NCBI RefSeq assembly: GCF_018917865.1
Contig: NZ_JAHLPM010000003.1
Span: forward strand, 1 to 64,000
Source of the DNA: Tissierella simiarum
Lineage (GTDB): Bacteria > Bacillota > Clostridia > Tissierellales > Tissierellaceae
Direction of reading: 5' to 3'
DNA length: 64,000 bases
In this document: positions 35,323 to 43,655 of the stretch, in pieces
Numbering within the stretch: the first letter of the stretch is position 1
Layout of the letters: the number at the start of each line of letters is the position of its first letter
The notes under the pieces: model-generated
Databases searched by the model: none
The model's input: the letters and a program-made list of their open reading frames with translations, nothing else
Told to the model about the DNA's origin: nothing
Made by a program: the position numbers and the translations under genes

Positions 35323-36453
35323 ATGAAAGCACTAACATATCAAGGTATAAAGGACGTTAAAGTTAAAAATGTGAAAGACCCTACTATTGAGAAAGAAGAC
35401 GATATAATAGTCAAGGTTACTTCAACAGCAATTTGCGGCTCTGATTTACATCTGATACATGGAATGATACCGAATACTCCTAAAGATTATATTTTGGGAC
35501 ATGAAACAATGGGAATTGTAGAGGAAGTAGGAAAAGGAGTAACTAAAATAAAAAAAGGTGATAGGATAATAGTTCCTTTTCCTATATCTTGTGGTCACTG
35601 CTGGTATTGTGAACATGACTTATGGAGTCAATGTGATAATTCAAATCCTAATGGAGAAATTGGAGCTATATTTGGTTACAGTAATACTTTAGGTGGATAT
35701 GATGGAGGGCAAGCAGAATTTCTAAGAGTGCCATATGCGAATATAGGACCTGTGGTTGTTCCAGAAGAGCTTCCAGATGAGCATGTTTTATTTTTAACAG
35801 ATATACTTCCCACCTCATATTGGGGAGTTGAAAATGGTAATGTTAAGCATGGAGATACAGTTGTAATATTAGGCTGTGGTCCAGTAGGACTTCTGGCACA
35901 GAAATGGGCAGCTTATATGGGAGCTAAAAGAATAATTGCAGTAGATTATATTGATTACAGACTTAAGCATGCAGGTAGATATAATGGAGTGGAGACAGTT
36001 AATTTAGAGCATCATGATAATGTAGGTGAATATATTAAAGAGATAACAAATGGAGGAGCAGATGTTGTAGTTGACTGTGTGGGCATGGACGGTAAAATGA
36101 CCATGATTGAAAAAGTAGAAACATTTTTAAAGCTTCAGGGTGGCTCAAAATCTGCAATTGAAATAGCTACTCAAGCTGTAAGAAAAGGAGGAACTGTATC
36201 AATAGTAGGAGTTTATGGAGCAAGGTATAATGCTTTTCCTCTTGGTGACTTTTTTTCAAGGAATATTACACTTAAGATGGGACAGTGTCCAGTCCATTCT
36301 TATGTTGAACCGATATTAAAGCTTATAAAAGAAAAGAAAATAGATGCGACAGATATTATAACCCATAAATTGCCCCTAGACAAAGCTGAGTATGGATATG
36401 AGATCTTTGATGAAAAGAAAGATGAATGTATAAAAGTAATTTTAAAACCATAG
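35323..36453 (+). CDS. Zinc-dependent alcohol dehydrogenase, formaldehyde-dehydrogenase-like
   Basis: A 376-residue medium-chain dehydrogenase. Catalytic zinc ligands are in AICGSDLHL and GHETMG; structural zinc cysteines in CGHCWYCEHDLWSQC; the NAD(P)-binding loop is GCGPVGLLAQ. The long insertion after the structural zinc (SNPNG... GGYDGGQAEFLRVPYA) is typical of glutathione-independent formaldehyde dehydrogenase-like enzymes and threonine dehydrogenase relatives. ATG 35323 follows GAGGAGG. It lies 109 bases before an MBL hydrolase, probably the same functional group. Confidence 0.9.
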   Translation: MKALTYQGIKDVKVKNVKDPTIEKEDDIIVKVTSTAICGSDLHLIHGMIPNTPKDYILGHETMGIVEEVGKGVTKIKKGDRIIVPFPISCGHCWYCEHDLWSQCDNSNPNGEIGAIFGYSNTLGGYDGGQAEFLRVPYANIGPVVVPEELPDEHVLFLTDILPTSYWGVENGNVKHGDTVVILGCGPVGLLAQKWAAYMGAKRIIAVDYIDYRLKHAGRYNGVETVNLEHHDNVGEYIKEITNGGADVVVDCVGMDGKMTMIEKVETFLKLQGGSKSAIEIATQAVRKGGTVSIVGVYGARYNAFPLGDFFSRNITLKMGQCPVHSYVEPILKLIKEKKIDATDIITHKLPLDKAEYGYEIFDEKKDECIKVILKP

Positions 36454-36562
36454 AAAAGAGAATGATAAATGATATGTTGGGTTTTATAGGAAGAATTTAA
36501 AAGGGTTTTAATATCTGAATTTTGCAGAAATATTTAATGAATTTAAAATGGAGGTTAAGGAA

Positions 36563-37396
36563 ATGGGAAACAAATTAGTAGAAGGTTTATCTACTATGAC
36601 TACGTCATCGCTGCAAGTTACTCCAGATATATTAGTATTACAATTCACTATTGTGAATGTTTTTATGGTTAATACTTCAAATAATGAAAATGATAAATGG
36701 GTTCTCGTAGATACAGGACTTGAAAACTCTGCAGAATTTATTTTACAATCTGCTGAAAAACAGTTTGGAAAAGATAGTCGGCCAGAGGCAATAATTCTTA
36801 CTCATGGTCATTTCGATCATGTTGGTTCTGTCATTAAACTTACTAAACATTGGGATGTTCCAGTTTATATTCATGAATTAGAACTTTCTTATATAACTGG
36901 TAAAAAAGATTATCCTTTAGCAGATCCTACTGTAGATAATGGAATGGTAGCAAAAATGTCTACAACTTTCCCTCACACAAGTATAGATTTGGGAAATCAT
37001 GCTTTGGCACTGCCTTCAGATGGTAGTATACCAGGTATGCCAGGATGGAAATGGATACACACTCCAGGACATACTGAAGGTCATATATCATTATTCCGTG
37101 AGAAAGATAGAGTGCTTATAGTTGGGGATGCATTTTCAACAGTAAAGCAGGAGTCTCTTATGTCTGTGTTAACCCAAAGTGAGCAGATAAGTGGACCTCC
37201 TAAATATCTAACTACTAATTGGAATGAAGCTAAGAAATCTATAAAGCATCTTTTGGATTTAAGGCCGTTGTTAGCAATACCAAGTCATGGGCAACCTATG
37301 GAGGGTGAAGAATTAATAAGGCATTTAGAAATGTTAGTTAATGATTTTGATAAGATAGCTAAACCTAAACAAGGTCATTTTGTTGATATACAATAA
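36563..37396 (+). CDS. Metallo-beta-lactamase-fold hydrolase
   Basis: A 277-residue MBL protein with a canonical metal site: ILTHGHFDHVG, the third ligand in HTPGHTEGH, the bridging Asp in VGDAFS, and the last His in IPSHGQPM. It resembles glyoxalase II-like and lactonase-like hydrolases. ATG 36563 is preceded by TGGAGGTTAAGG. Its position after an alcohol dehydrogenase suggests a thioester or ester hydrolysed in an aldehyde-handling pathway; that is an inference. Confidence 0.88.
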   Translation: MGNKLVEGLSTMTTSSLQVTPDILVLQFTIVNVFMVNTSNNENDKWVLVDTGLENSAEFILQSAEKQFGKDSRPEAIILTHGHFDHVGSVIKLTKHWDVPVYIHELELSYITGKKDYPLADPTVDNGMVAKMSTTFPHTSIDLGNHALALPSDGSIPGMPGWKWIHTPGHTEGHISLFREKDRVLIVGDAFSTVKQESLMSVLTQSEQISGPPKYLTTNWNEAKKSIKHLLDLRPLLAIPSHGQPMEGEELIRHLEMLVNDFDKIAKPKQGHFVDIQ

Positions 37397-37532
37397 TATT
37401 TCCATACCCTAAGATACTATTCAATCCCTAATTCATAATAATATCTATTTTTAGTAATTAAAATATCTCATAGAATCTACACTATAAACATATTGTTGAA
37501 TAGTGCTTATTATTTGGAGAGGAGGATTTATT

Positions 37533-38336
37533 TTGAGTGATATTAATTTTGAAATTGTAGCTTTATTTGAACATCGATTTTGGCTTCAGATATTAGGCGA
37601 TCATGGAAGATTTATTTACAATACTTTATCACCATCTGAAATTAATAAGATTCAAAAAGCCGAGTATTTTATCGACTTGTTTGATGTATTATTAGACCAA
37701 GCAAGAAAGCCATTATCCGCTGATGAAATCCAAAGATTAACGCAGGAGGCCTATCAACATGCTAAAGATATTAGAATGTTTAAGTTGGAGATATTAAGAG
37801 AACATTTAATTGGAGAAATAGTAATAGAACTTGCACCTACGCTTATAAATCATATGGTAAATGAGGTAGAAGAATATTTAAGAATTTTAAATTTTTTACT
37901 CAATAACGAGATACCTACTGATCATCCTCTACATTATCATGATTTATGGCTTCCTGATGCTGTTGGTCATGCAGGGGCAATTCAATGTGGTCTGGATGAA
38001 GTTGAAAAAGACTTAAGAGAAAAAAGTAAAGAGTTTGCAATAGAATTTAATAATTTATATAATAAAGCAAATGAATTTTCAGGTTATTTGAGAACATGTC
38101 TACAAGAATTTCCAGCTTTACATAGACTAAATAACCAAGTGGAGTTAAAGATACTACTATTCATGAGATTTTTAGAAGAAATAAAAGAACTTAGAATATC
38201 TAAACAAGCAATTGGAACACTAATGCCCCTTATACCTGATCATATGTTTAGAGAAGAGTGTTATTATTTAACTAAGCTATCTAGAGTATCCCAAATCAAT
38301 ATGCCAGATTGTGATGCCACGAAACCGAGAATTTAA
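37533..38336 (+). CDS. DUF2935 protein (helical, ferritin-like)
   Basis: A 267-residue, almost fully alpha-helical protein of the DUF2935 family, built from two related four-helix units rich in E and H (ALFEHRFWLQILGDHGRFI at the start, HPLHYHDLWLPDAVGHAGAI in the middle). The spaced His/Glu pattern suggests a metal site. TTG 37533 follows GAGAGGAGG. Function unknown; it follows the dehydrogenase and MBL genes by 136 bases on the same strand. Confidence 0.8.
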   Translation: MSDINFEIVALFEHRFWLQILGDHGRFIYNTLSPSEINKIQKAEYFIDLFDVLLDQARKPLSADEIQRLTQEAYQHAKDIRMFKLEILREHLIGEIVIELAPTLINHMVNEVEEYLRILNFLLNNEIPTDHPLHYHDLWLPDAVGHAGAIQCGLDEVEKDLREKSKEFAIEFNNLYNKANEFSGYLRTCLQEFPALHRLNNQVELKILLFMRFLEEIKELRISKQAIGTLMPLIPDHMFREECYYLTKLSRVSQINMPDCDATKPRI

Positions 38337-38359
38337 ATATTATTTTACTTTTTTGGTGC

Positions 38360-38456
38360 AGTATTGGAAAAGACACTATGAAAAAGGCAGTGTCGTAGAA
38401 ATCCACAATATTTTGAGTATTACCTGTTTGGATCTACGGCTAAGAGCTACAATACT
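38360..38456 (+). ncRNA. Possible multi-branched structured RNA
   Basis: Nested complementary pairs visible by eye: outer AGTATTG/CAATACT (38360-38366, 38450-38456), inner GACACT/AGTGTC (38372-38377, 38389-38394), and GTAGAAATCCA/TGGATCTAC (38395-38405, 38429-38437). This would form a junction RNA of about 97 nt just after the DUF2935 gene. No known family was recognised. Confidence 0.35.
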
Positions 38457-38526
38457 ATTTCAATGGACCTATCTTGCTTATTAAATGATTTTATTATCTT
38501 ATTAAAAATAGGAATTAGAAAATTAG

Positions 38527-38556
38527 GATCTGAGTCTATCTCAGGTCTTTTTTTAT
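38527..38556 (+). terminator. Rho-independent terminator
   Basis: GATCTGAG and CTCAGGTC form an 8-bp stem with one wobble, a 5-nt loop and a following run of T. It ends the region downstream of the DUF2935 gene. Confidence 0.75.
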
Positions 38557-38805
38557 ATTTTAAGACAGCATAATTCTAATAAAATAATTCTTATATTTGT
38601 CCTTTTCTCTCTTGTAACATCAAAATTTTCTATTGTCATATACACCTCATATTTATCTTTCTCGTCTTAGTTTTTCATAACACTATTTTATTATTAATAG
38701 TTTTCGAATTGATATATCTCATTTCAATAAGCTCTAAATTCTTCGTAATTGCAGAATATTATACGGTTATAAAAGTGATTTGAAAGAGATATTTTTTAAA
38801 AGCTA

Positions 38806-38834
38806 TTGACAAATTATAAGAGAGGTTGTAATAT
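38806..38834 (+). promoter_or_regulatory. Promoter of the copper operon
   Basis: TTGACA at 38806-38811, a 17-base spacer, TAATAT at 38829-38834. The CsoR-type operator follows at the transcription start. Confidence 0.65.
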
Positions 38835-38840
38835 TTTATA

Positions 38841-38862
38841 TAGACACCCCACTGGGGGTCTA
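38841..38862. promoter_or_regulatory. CsoR-type operator
   Basis: TAGACaCCCC, ACT, GGGGGTCTA forms a GC-rich inverted repeat in an AT-rich background, matching the C-tract/G-tract operator of copper-sensing CsoR repressors. CsoR is encoded as the third gene of this operon. Confidence 0.82.
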
Positions 38863-38885
38863 GTATAAAAAGATGAGGTGATAAT

Positions 38886-41171
38886 ATGAATCAAAGATTT
38901 AATGTAACGGGCATGACTTGTTCATCTTGTTCAGCCAATGTCGAAAAGGCAGTTAAAAAGCTTTCCGGCGTTGAGGCTGTCAATGTGAATTTGATTTCAA
39001 ATAGTATGACTGTTGATTATGATGACGCTCATATGAATGGTGAAGTGATCATCAAAGCAGTTGAGGATGCTGGATATGGTGCCTCTATATTTGTACGAGG
39101 ATCAAATTCTAGCAAGCAAATAGAAAAGGCAGTTAATCCAGTGGAAGAAGAAATAAAGGAAATGAAGCATCGTACAATAATTTCATTTGCTTTTCTACTT
39201 CCACTAATGTATGTATCAATGGGGCATATGTTTAATTTTCCTCATCCCAGTTGGCTAGTTGGGCCAGAAAATGCAATAAGTTTTGCTTTTGTACAATTAA
39301 TACTTACACTGCCAGTTATCTATATTAACCGTAAGTATTATCAAGTCGGTTTTAAGGCTTTATTCCATGGTTCACCAAATATGGATTCACTTATAGCTAT
39401 GGGTTCGGCAGCGGCATTGATATATGGAATATTTGCAATTTTTAGGATTGGATATGGCTTGGGTCATAATAATTTAAACATTGTTAACCAATATACAAAA
39501 GATTTGTATTTTGAGTCCGCAGCAATGATTCTAGCTTTGATTACATTTGGTAAACTTCTAGAAATAAAAGCAAAAGGTAGAACTTCTGAAGCAATAACTA
39601 AGCTAATGGATCTTGCACCAAAGACTGCATCAGTTGTTCGTGATGGTCAGGAAATTGAAGTTCCTGTTGAGGAAGTAGTAATAGATGATATAATAATTGT
39701 AAGACCAGGACAAAGTATACCTGTAGATGGAATTATTATCGAGGGAAGTTCAGCTATTGATCAATCAGCTTTAACAGGAGAAAGTATTCCTGTAGAGAAA
39801 AATATAGGCGACAAAGTAATCGCAGCTACTATAAATAAAACAGGATTTTTCAAGTTTAAAGCACAAAAGGTTGGAGATGACACAACACTGGCACAGATTA
39901 TTCAGCTAGTAGAAGATGCAAGTTCATCTAAAGCACCTATTGCAAAGATGGCAGATAAGATCAGTGGAATCTTTGTTCCTGTGGTAATATCTATAGCAGT
40001 CATATCTACCATTGTATGGCTACTTTTAGGGCAGTCTTTTGAATTTGCACTGTCTATAGGAATTGCAATATTGGTAATTTCTTGTCCTTGTGCTTTGGGA
40101 TTAGCCACTCCAGTTGCCATTATGGTTGGAACTGGAAAGGGTGCATCTAATGGAATACTGATTAAATCGGCTGAAGCTTTGGAAACCCTTCATACTATCA
40201 ATACTGTTGTTCTTGATAAAACAGGTACAATTACAGAAGGTAGGCCAGTAGTTACAGATGTAATTACAGCAAATGGAGAAACTGAACAAAATCTTTTAGA
40301 AATTGCCGCATCAATAGAAAAGCCTTCAGAACATCCATTAGCGGAAGCCATTGTTGAAAAGGCAAAAGAAGCAGGAATATCATTTAAGGATGTCGATGAA
40401 TTTAATGCTATTTCTGGAAGAGGTATAGTTGCTATAATAGATGGAAAACAATATATTGCAGGTAATTTAGCGTTGATGAATGATAGAAAAATTAATGTAA
40501 AATCTTTCCAAGCTACTTCAGACGATTTTGCTATGGAGGGTAAAACACCATTGTACTTTGCAGATGATAAAAAACTTTTAGGTATTATTGCTGTAGCAGA
40601 TGTAGTTAAGCCTACAAGCCGTGAGGCAATAGATCAGTTTAAGGCTATGGGAATTAATGTAGTAATGCTTACGGGTGATAATAAAAAAACTGCAGAGGCA
40701 ATTAGAAAACAACTACACATTGACAGAGTTGTTGCTGAAGTATTACCACAAGATAAGGAAAAAGAAATCCGTAGTATACAAGGAAGTGGCAAAAAGGTTG
40801 CAATGATTGGTGATGGAATCAATGATGCACCTGCTTTAGCAAGGGCAGATGTAGGTATTGCCATTGGAGCAGGTACAGATGTTGCCATTGAGTCGGCAGA
40901 TATAGTTCTAATGAAGAGTGATTTACTAGATGCTGTTACAGCTATTCAACTAAGTAAAGCTACAATTAAAAATATTAAGCAGAATCTATTTTGGGCATTC
41001 TTCTATAATAGCTTAGGGATACCACTAGCAGCTGGAGTATTTTTTACAGCCTTCGGTTGGAAGCTTAACCCAATGTTTGGAGCTGCAGCAATGAGTATGA
41101 GTTCGGTATTCGTTGTATCCAATGCTTTAAGATTAAAATTATTTAAACCAAAACATGCAAATATAAATTAA
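38886..41171 (+). CDS. copA: Copper-exporting P1B-type ATPase CopA
   Basis: A 761-residue copper pump. One N-terminal heavy-metal domain (GMTCSSCSANVEKA), eight membrane helices with the transport motif CPC (VISCPCALGLATP), actuator TGES, phosphorylation motif DKTGT, the ATP-binding HP (SEHPLAEAI), and the hinge GDGINDAPAL. The C-terminal helix carries the YNSLGIPLAAG and MSMSSVFVVSNALRL motifs of Cu(I)-ATPases. It exports Cu(I) from the cytoplasm. First gene of copA-copZ-csoR, controlled by the CsoR operator just upstream. Confidence 0.96.
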   Translation: MNQRFNVTGMTCSSCSANVEKAVKKLSGVEAVNVNLISNSMTVDYDDAHMNGEVIIKAVEDAGYGASIFVRGSNSSKQIEKAVNPVEEEIKEMKHRTIISFAFLLPLMYVSMGHMFNFPHPSWLVGPENAISFAFVQLILTLPVIYINRKYYQVGFKALFHGSPNMDSLIAMGSAAALIYGIFAIFRIGYGLGHNNLNIVNQYTKDLYFESAAMILALITFGKLLEIKAKGRTSEAITKLMDLAPKTASVVRDGQEIEVPVEEVVIDDIIIVRPGQSIPVDGIIIEGSSAIDQSALTGESIPVEKNIGDKVIAATINKTGFFKFKAQKVGDDTTLAQIIQLVEDASSSKAPIAKMADKISGIFVPVVISIAVISTIVWLLLGQSFEFALSIGIAILVISCPCALGLATPVAIMVGTGKGASNGILIKSAEALETLHTINTVVLDKTGTITEGRPVVTDVITANGETEQNLLEIAASIEKPSEHPLAEAIVEKAKEAGISFKDVDEFNAISGRGIVAIIDGKQYIAGNLALMNDRKINVKSFQATSDDFAMEGKTPLYFADDKKLLGIIAVADVVKPTSREAIDQFKAMGINVVMLTGDNKKTAEAIRKQLHIDRVVAEVLPQDKEKEIRSIQGSGKKVAMIGDGINDAPALARADVGIAIGAGTDVAIESADIVLMKSDLLDAVTAIQLSKATIKNIKQNLFWAFFYNSLGIPLAAGVFFTAFGWKLNPMFGAAAMSMSSVFVVSNALRLKLFKPKHANIN

Positions 41172-41207
41172 AAAAATAAAATATACGTTAAGGGAGATAT
41201 GGCGACT

Positions 41208-41435
41208 ATGAAAAAAATAATAGTAATTGAAGGTATGAACTGTGAACATTGTGTAGCTAAAGCGACAAAAGCATTAAATTCTATTGATGGTGTAGAGGCT
41301 AAAGTGGACCTTAAGAAAAAAAGTGCAATAGTTAATTTAAAGAAAGATGTAGATGATCAGACATTTAAAGATGCTTTAAAAGAGGTAGATTTTGAAGTTG
41401 TTTCTATTACAGAAAAGAAAGGTTTATTTAGCTAA
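41208..41435 (+). CDS. copZ: Copper chaperone CopZ
   Basis: A 75-residue ferredoxin-fold heavy-metal-associated protein with the Cu(I) ligand motif GMNCEHCVAK near the N-terminus. It delivers copper to CopA. Two ATGs are possible (41199 and 41208); I prefer 41208, giving MKKIIVIEGM, because the ribosome site AAGGGAG is 10-11 bases ahead and only 2 bases from the other. It lies 36 bases after copA. Confidence 0.93.
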   Translation: MKKIIVIEGMNCEHCVAKATKALNSIDGVEAKVDLKKKSAIVNLKKDVDDQTFKDALKEVDFEVVSITEKKGLFS

Positions 41436-41469
41436 TGAAACTAAATTTATATTAGAGAGGTGGGTGGAT

Positions 41470-41733
41470 ATGAAGGCAGATAAGGAAAAAGTAACACGTC
41501 TTTTAAAAACTGCAAGGGGTCAGCTGGATGGTATTTTGAAAATGGTTGAGGATGATAGATACTGTATTGATATTTCCAATCAACTTATGGCTACACAAGC
41601 TATTTTGCGTAATGTCAACAGGGAGGTACTTCACGATCATCTAGGAAGTTGTGTGCAAGAAGCATTTGAAGCAGGCGATCAGCGTGAAAAAATTGAGGAG
41701 ATAATGGCTATTATTGACAAGTTAGCAAAATAG
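41470..41733 (+). CDS. csoR: Copper-sensing repressor CsoR
   Basis: An 87-residue all-helical repressor. Family features: the N-terminal VTRLLKTARGQLDGILKMVEDDRYC and the Cu(I) ligands Cys in DDRYCID, His in LHDHLGSC and Cys in the same segment, giving the C-H-C set. ATG 41470 follows GAGAGGTGG. Apo-CsoR binds the operator at 38841-38862 and lets go on Cu(I), so it regulates its own operon. Confidence 0.93.
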   Translation: MKADKEKVTRLLKTARGQLDGILKMVEDDRYCIDISNQLMATQAILRNVNREVLHDHLGSCVQEAFEAGDQREKIEEIMAIIDKLAK

Positions 41734-41756
41734 CTTTTTCATAATAGAAACCTATA

Positions 41757-41797
41757 TAGTCCGACACTGTTAAGGGTGTTGGACTAGTCTTTTTAAA
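41757..41797 (+). terminator. Terminator of the copper operon
   Basis: TAGTCCGACAC and GGTGTTGGACTAG pair with a wobble, followed by TCTTTTTAAAT. Confidence 0.75.
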
Positions 41798-41847
41798 TGT
41801 AAATATAGATTAATGCTTAATATTAATTTACTAAAAGGGGAGATAGT

Positions 41848-42423
41848 ATGACATATTCAGCAGATAGAGAAAATTTAAACTATATACTTATTTCAAGCAA
41901 GGATATAAAAGATTACAAGGATGAAATTCTTAGAATTGTTCCAGAACTTATTATTTGTGTTGACTGTGAACAGAATATGCCTGCTCATATTTACAATGTA
42001 TTTGATCACATATTGGAAACAGTAAACAACGTAGATTCTGATTTAATTTTGAAGATAACAGCACTTTTACATGATATAGGTAAACCTTATAGAAAAACTG
42101 TTATTGATAACGTTGATAGTTTTAAAGGACACGAGGAAGCAAGTGAAATAATAGCAAATTTAATTTTAACAAGACTTGGATATGAAGAAGATTTTAAAAA
42201 TAAGATATGTAGGCTTATTAAATATCATGACTATTATATCACCCCTATAGTAGAAGGTGTTAAGGAAGCTGTTGACTTGATAGGAGATGAGCTTATGCCA
42301 TACCTTTTCTGTTTTCAAAAAGCAGACTTGTTAGCTCATTCAGAACAACGCTATAAACCGAGATTACCTAAATTAAATGAGGCTAAAGTAATATATGAAT
42401 CAATGGGTAAAGGAGGAATTTGA
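41848..42423 (+). CDS. HD-domain phosphohydrolase-like protein
   Basis: A 191-residue HD-superfamily protein. Metal ligands: His in YNVFDHILETV, the H-D pair in LLHDIGKPYRK, His in FKGHEEAS, and KYHDYY. The pattern HDIGKP with FKGHE is that of the HD domain attached to CCA-adding enzymes and related phosphodiesterases, here without the nucleotidyltransferase part. It probably cleaves a phosphoester; the substrate is unknown. Ribosome site AAAAGGGGAG. Confidence 0.85.
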   Translation: MTYSADRENLNYILISSKDIKDYKDEILRIVPELIICVDCEQNMPAHIYNVFDHILETVNNVDSDLILKITALLHDIGKPYRKTVIDNVDSFKGHEEASEIIANLILTRLGYEEDFKNKICRLIKYHDYYITPIVEGVKEAVDLIGDELMPYLFCFQKADLLAHSEQRYKPRLPKLNEAKVIYESMGKGGI

Positions 42424-42948
42424 AGATAACAGGGAAGTTCTAAGAACAAAAAGAATAATCTGGAAATCAAATATATTATAAGATTTCTATCTACTTAGCT
42501 AATAAAGTATTTAAAATGTTTTAATATTGATTAGCTTACATTTTATCTATATCTAAAATAGATATTTTGAAGCACATCTATAATTGGATGTGCTCCATTT
42601 CATGATTTTGAGGAATTATTTATCAGAGTATTATGATTATCATTTAGAATTTAGATTGAACGAAGCTGAAAGATGCAATCCTCTTCTATAATAGTGTTTT
42701 TCTGTTTTGGAAGGGGATTCACGATAGTTTCTGATAATAGTGTTGTTGTGACAAGAATTTTTGATTTTTGTGAAATAATGACATTTTGTTACCGTTTGAG
42801 GAAGAAAAAGTATAATATCTAACTAGAAAAAAGATCTTTCTGTAAGAATGAGTTTAAGGAATTAGATTATTTGCCGATATTAATAATAAGAAGGATATTA
42901 AAGAATTATTAGAACACTAGATAATCGATGTCTGAGAGGAGGATTGTT
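42424..42948. other. Intergenic stretch
   Basis: It contains a hairpin AGCACATC/GATGTGCT (42571-42578, 42587-42594) followed by CCATTTC that may end the HD gene. Otherwise AT-rich sequence, including a TATAAT at about 42811-42816 that may be part of the promoter for the CBM48 gene. Confidence 0.5.
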
Positions 42949-43632
42949 ATGAAAATAAATTTTGAATATGAAGAAAATGAGTACCTAACTATAGATACAA
43001 TATCTGTTATAGGAGATTTTAATGATTACGATCCGAAAAAAGGACAGATGGAGAAAAAGGATAATATCTGGGTTTTTAGTTGTGATCTTCCATCAGGAGA
43101 GCATAAATATAAATTTCTTATTAATGAAGAATTAAAACTTAATGATCCAACAGCTAATATATATTTTCCAGATGATAAGGAAGAACTTTGGTCAGTAGTT
43201 ATCATTAACGATGAAGATCAACGACTTTATAACAATACTCAATATACTGTACACATGGATAAATATAATATAAGCTCAATTCTGAATGAGGAAGTTGTTG
43301 CTAATAAGAAAAACTTTAATATTTTGTTAGATAAAAAAGTAGTAACAAGATTTGAGTTTACCAATGTTACAGGGTTACATACAGTGACAACAGCATGGTA
43401 TACTCCAAAAAGAGAGTTATTTCAAATCACAGAGAATAATTTATTTACACCACCAGGAGAAGACAAACCAATAAAAATGTGGTTTTGGATGGATTTAGAA
43501 GGTAAGACACGAGAGTACCCTTGTGGAGTTTGGACATTGAAGCTATTTATAGACGGAGAATTTATTTTAGAAGATAAGTTTATATTATCAGAGTCAAGTT
43601 CATATTCTCCACAAGGAGAGATAAAATACTGA
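42949..43632 (+). CDS. CBM48/AMPK-type glycogen-binding-domain protein
   Basis: A 227-residue protein without signal peptide. Residues about 1-85 form a carbohydrate-binding module of the CBM48/AMPK-beta class: SVIGDFNDYDPKKGQMEKKD, WVFSCDLPSGEHKYKFLIN, NDPTANIY, with the W/K/N residues that bind alpha-glucans. Residues about 110-227 form a second beta-rich domain (LLDKKVVTRFEFTNVTGLHTVTTAWYTP, CGVWTLKLFIDGEFILEDKF in parts), of a type I cannot name. ATG 42949 follows GAGAGGAGG. It is 23 bases ahead of the amphipathic-helix protein gene, so the two are probably one operon. Confidence 0.78.
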   Translation: MKINFEYEENEYLTIDTISVIGDFNDYDPKKGQMEKKDNIWVFSCDLPSGEHKYKFLINEELKLNDPTANIYFPDDKEELWSVVIINDEDQRLYNNTQYTVHMDKYNISSILNEEVVANKKNFNILLDKKVVTRFEFTNVTGLHTVTTAWYTPKRELFQITENNLFTPPGEDKPIKMWFWMDLEGKTREYPCGVWTLKLFIDGEFILEDKFILSESSSYSPQGEIKY

Positions 43633-43655
43633 TTTTAAAAAAGGAGTTGAAAACT

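Noticed and set aside
41848-42423. Calling the HD protein a CCA-adding enzyme
   Set aside because: The nucleotidyltransferase domain is missing; only the HD part is present.
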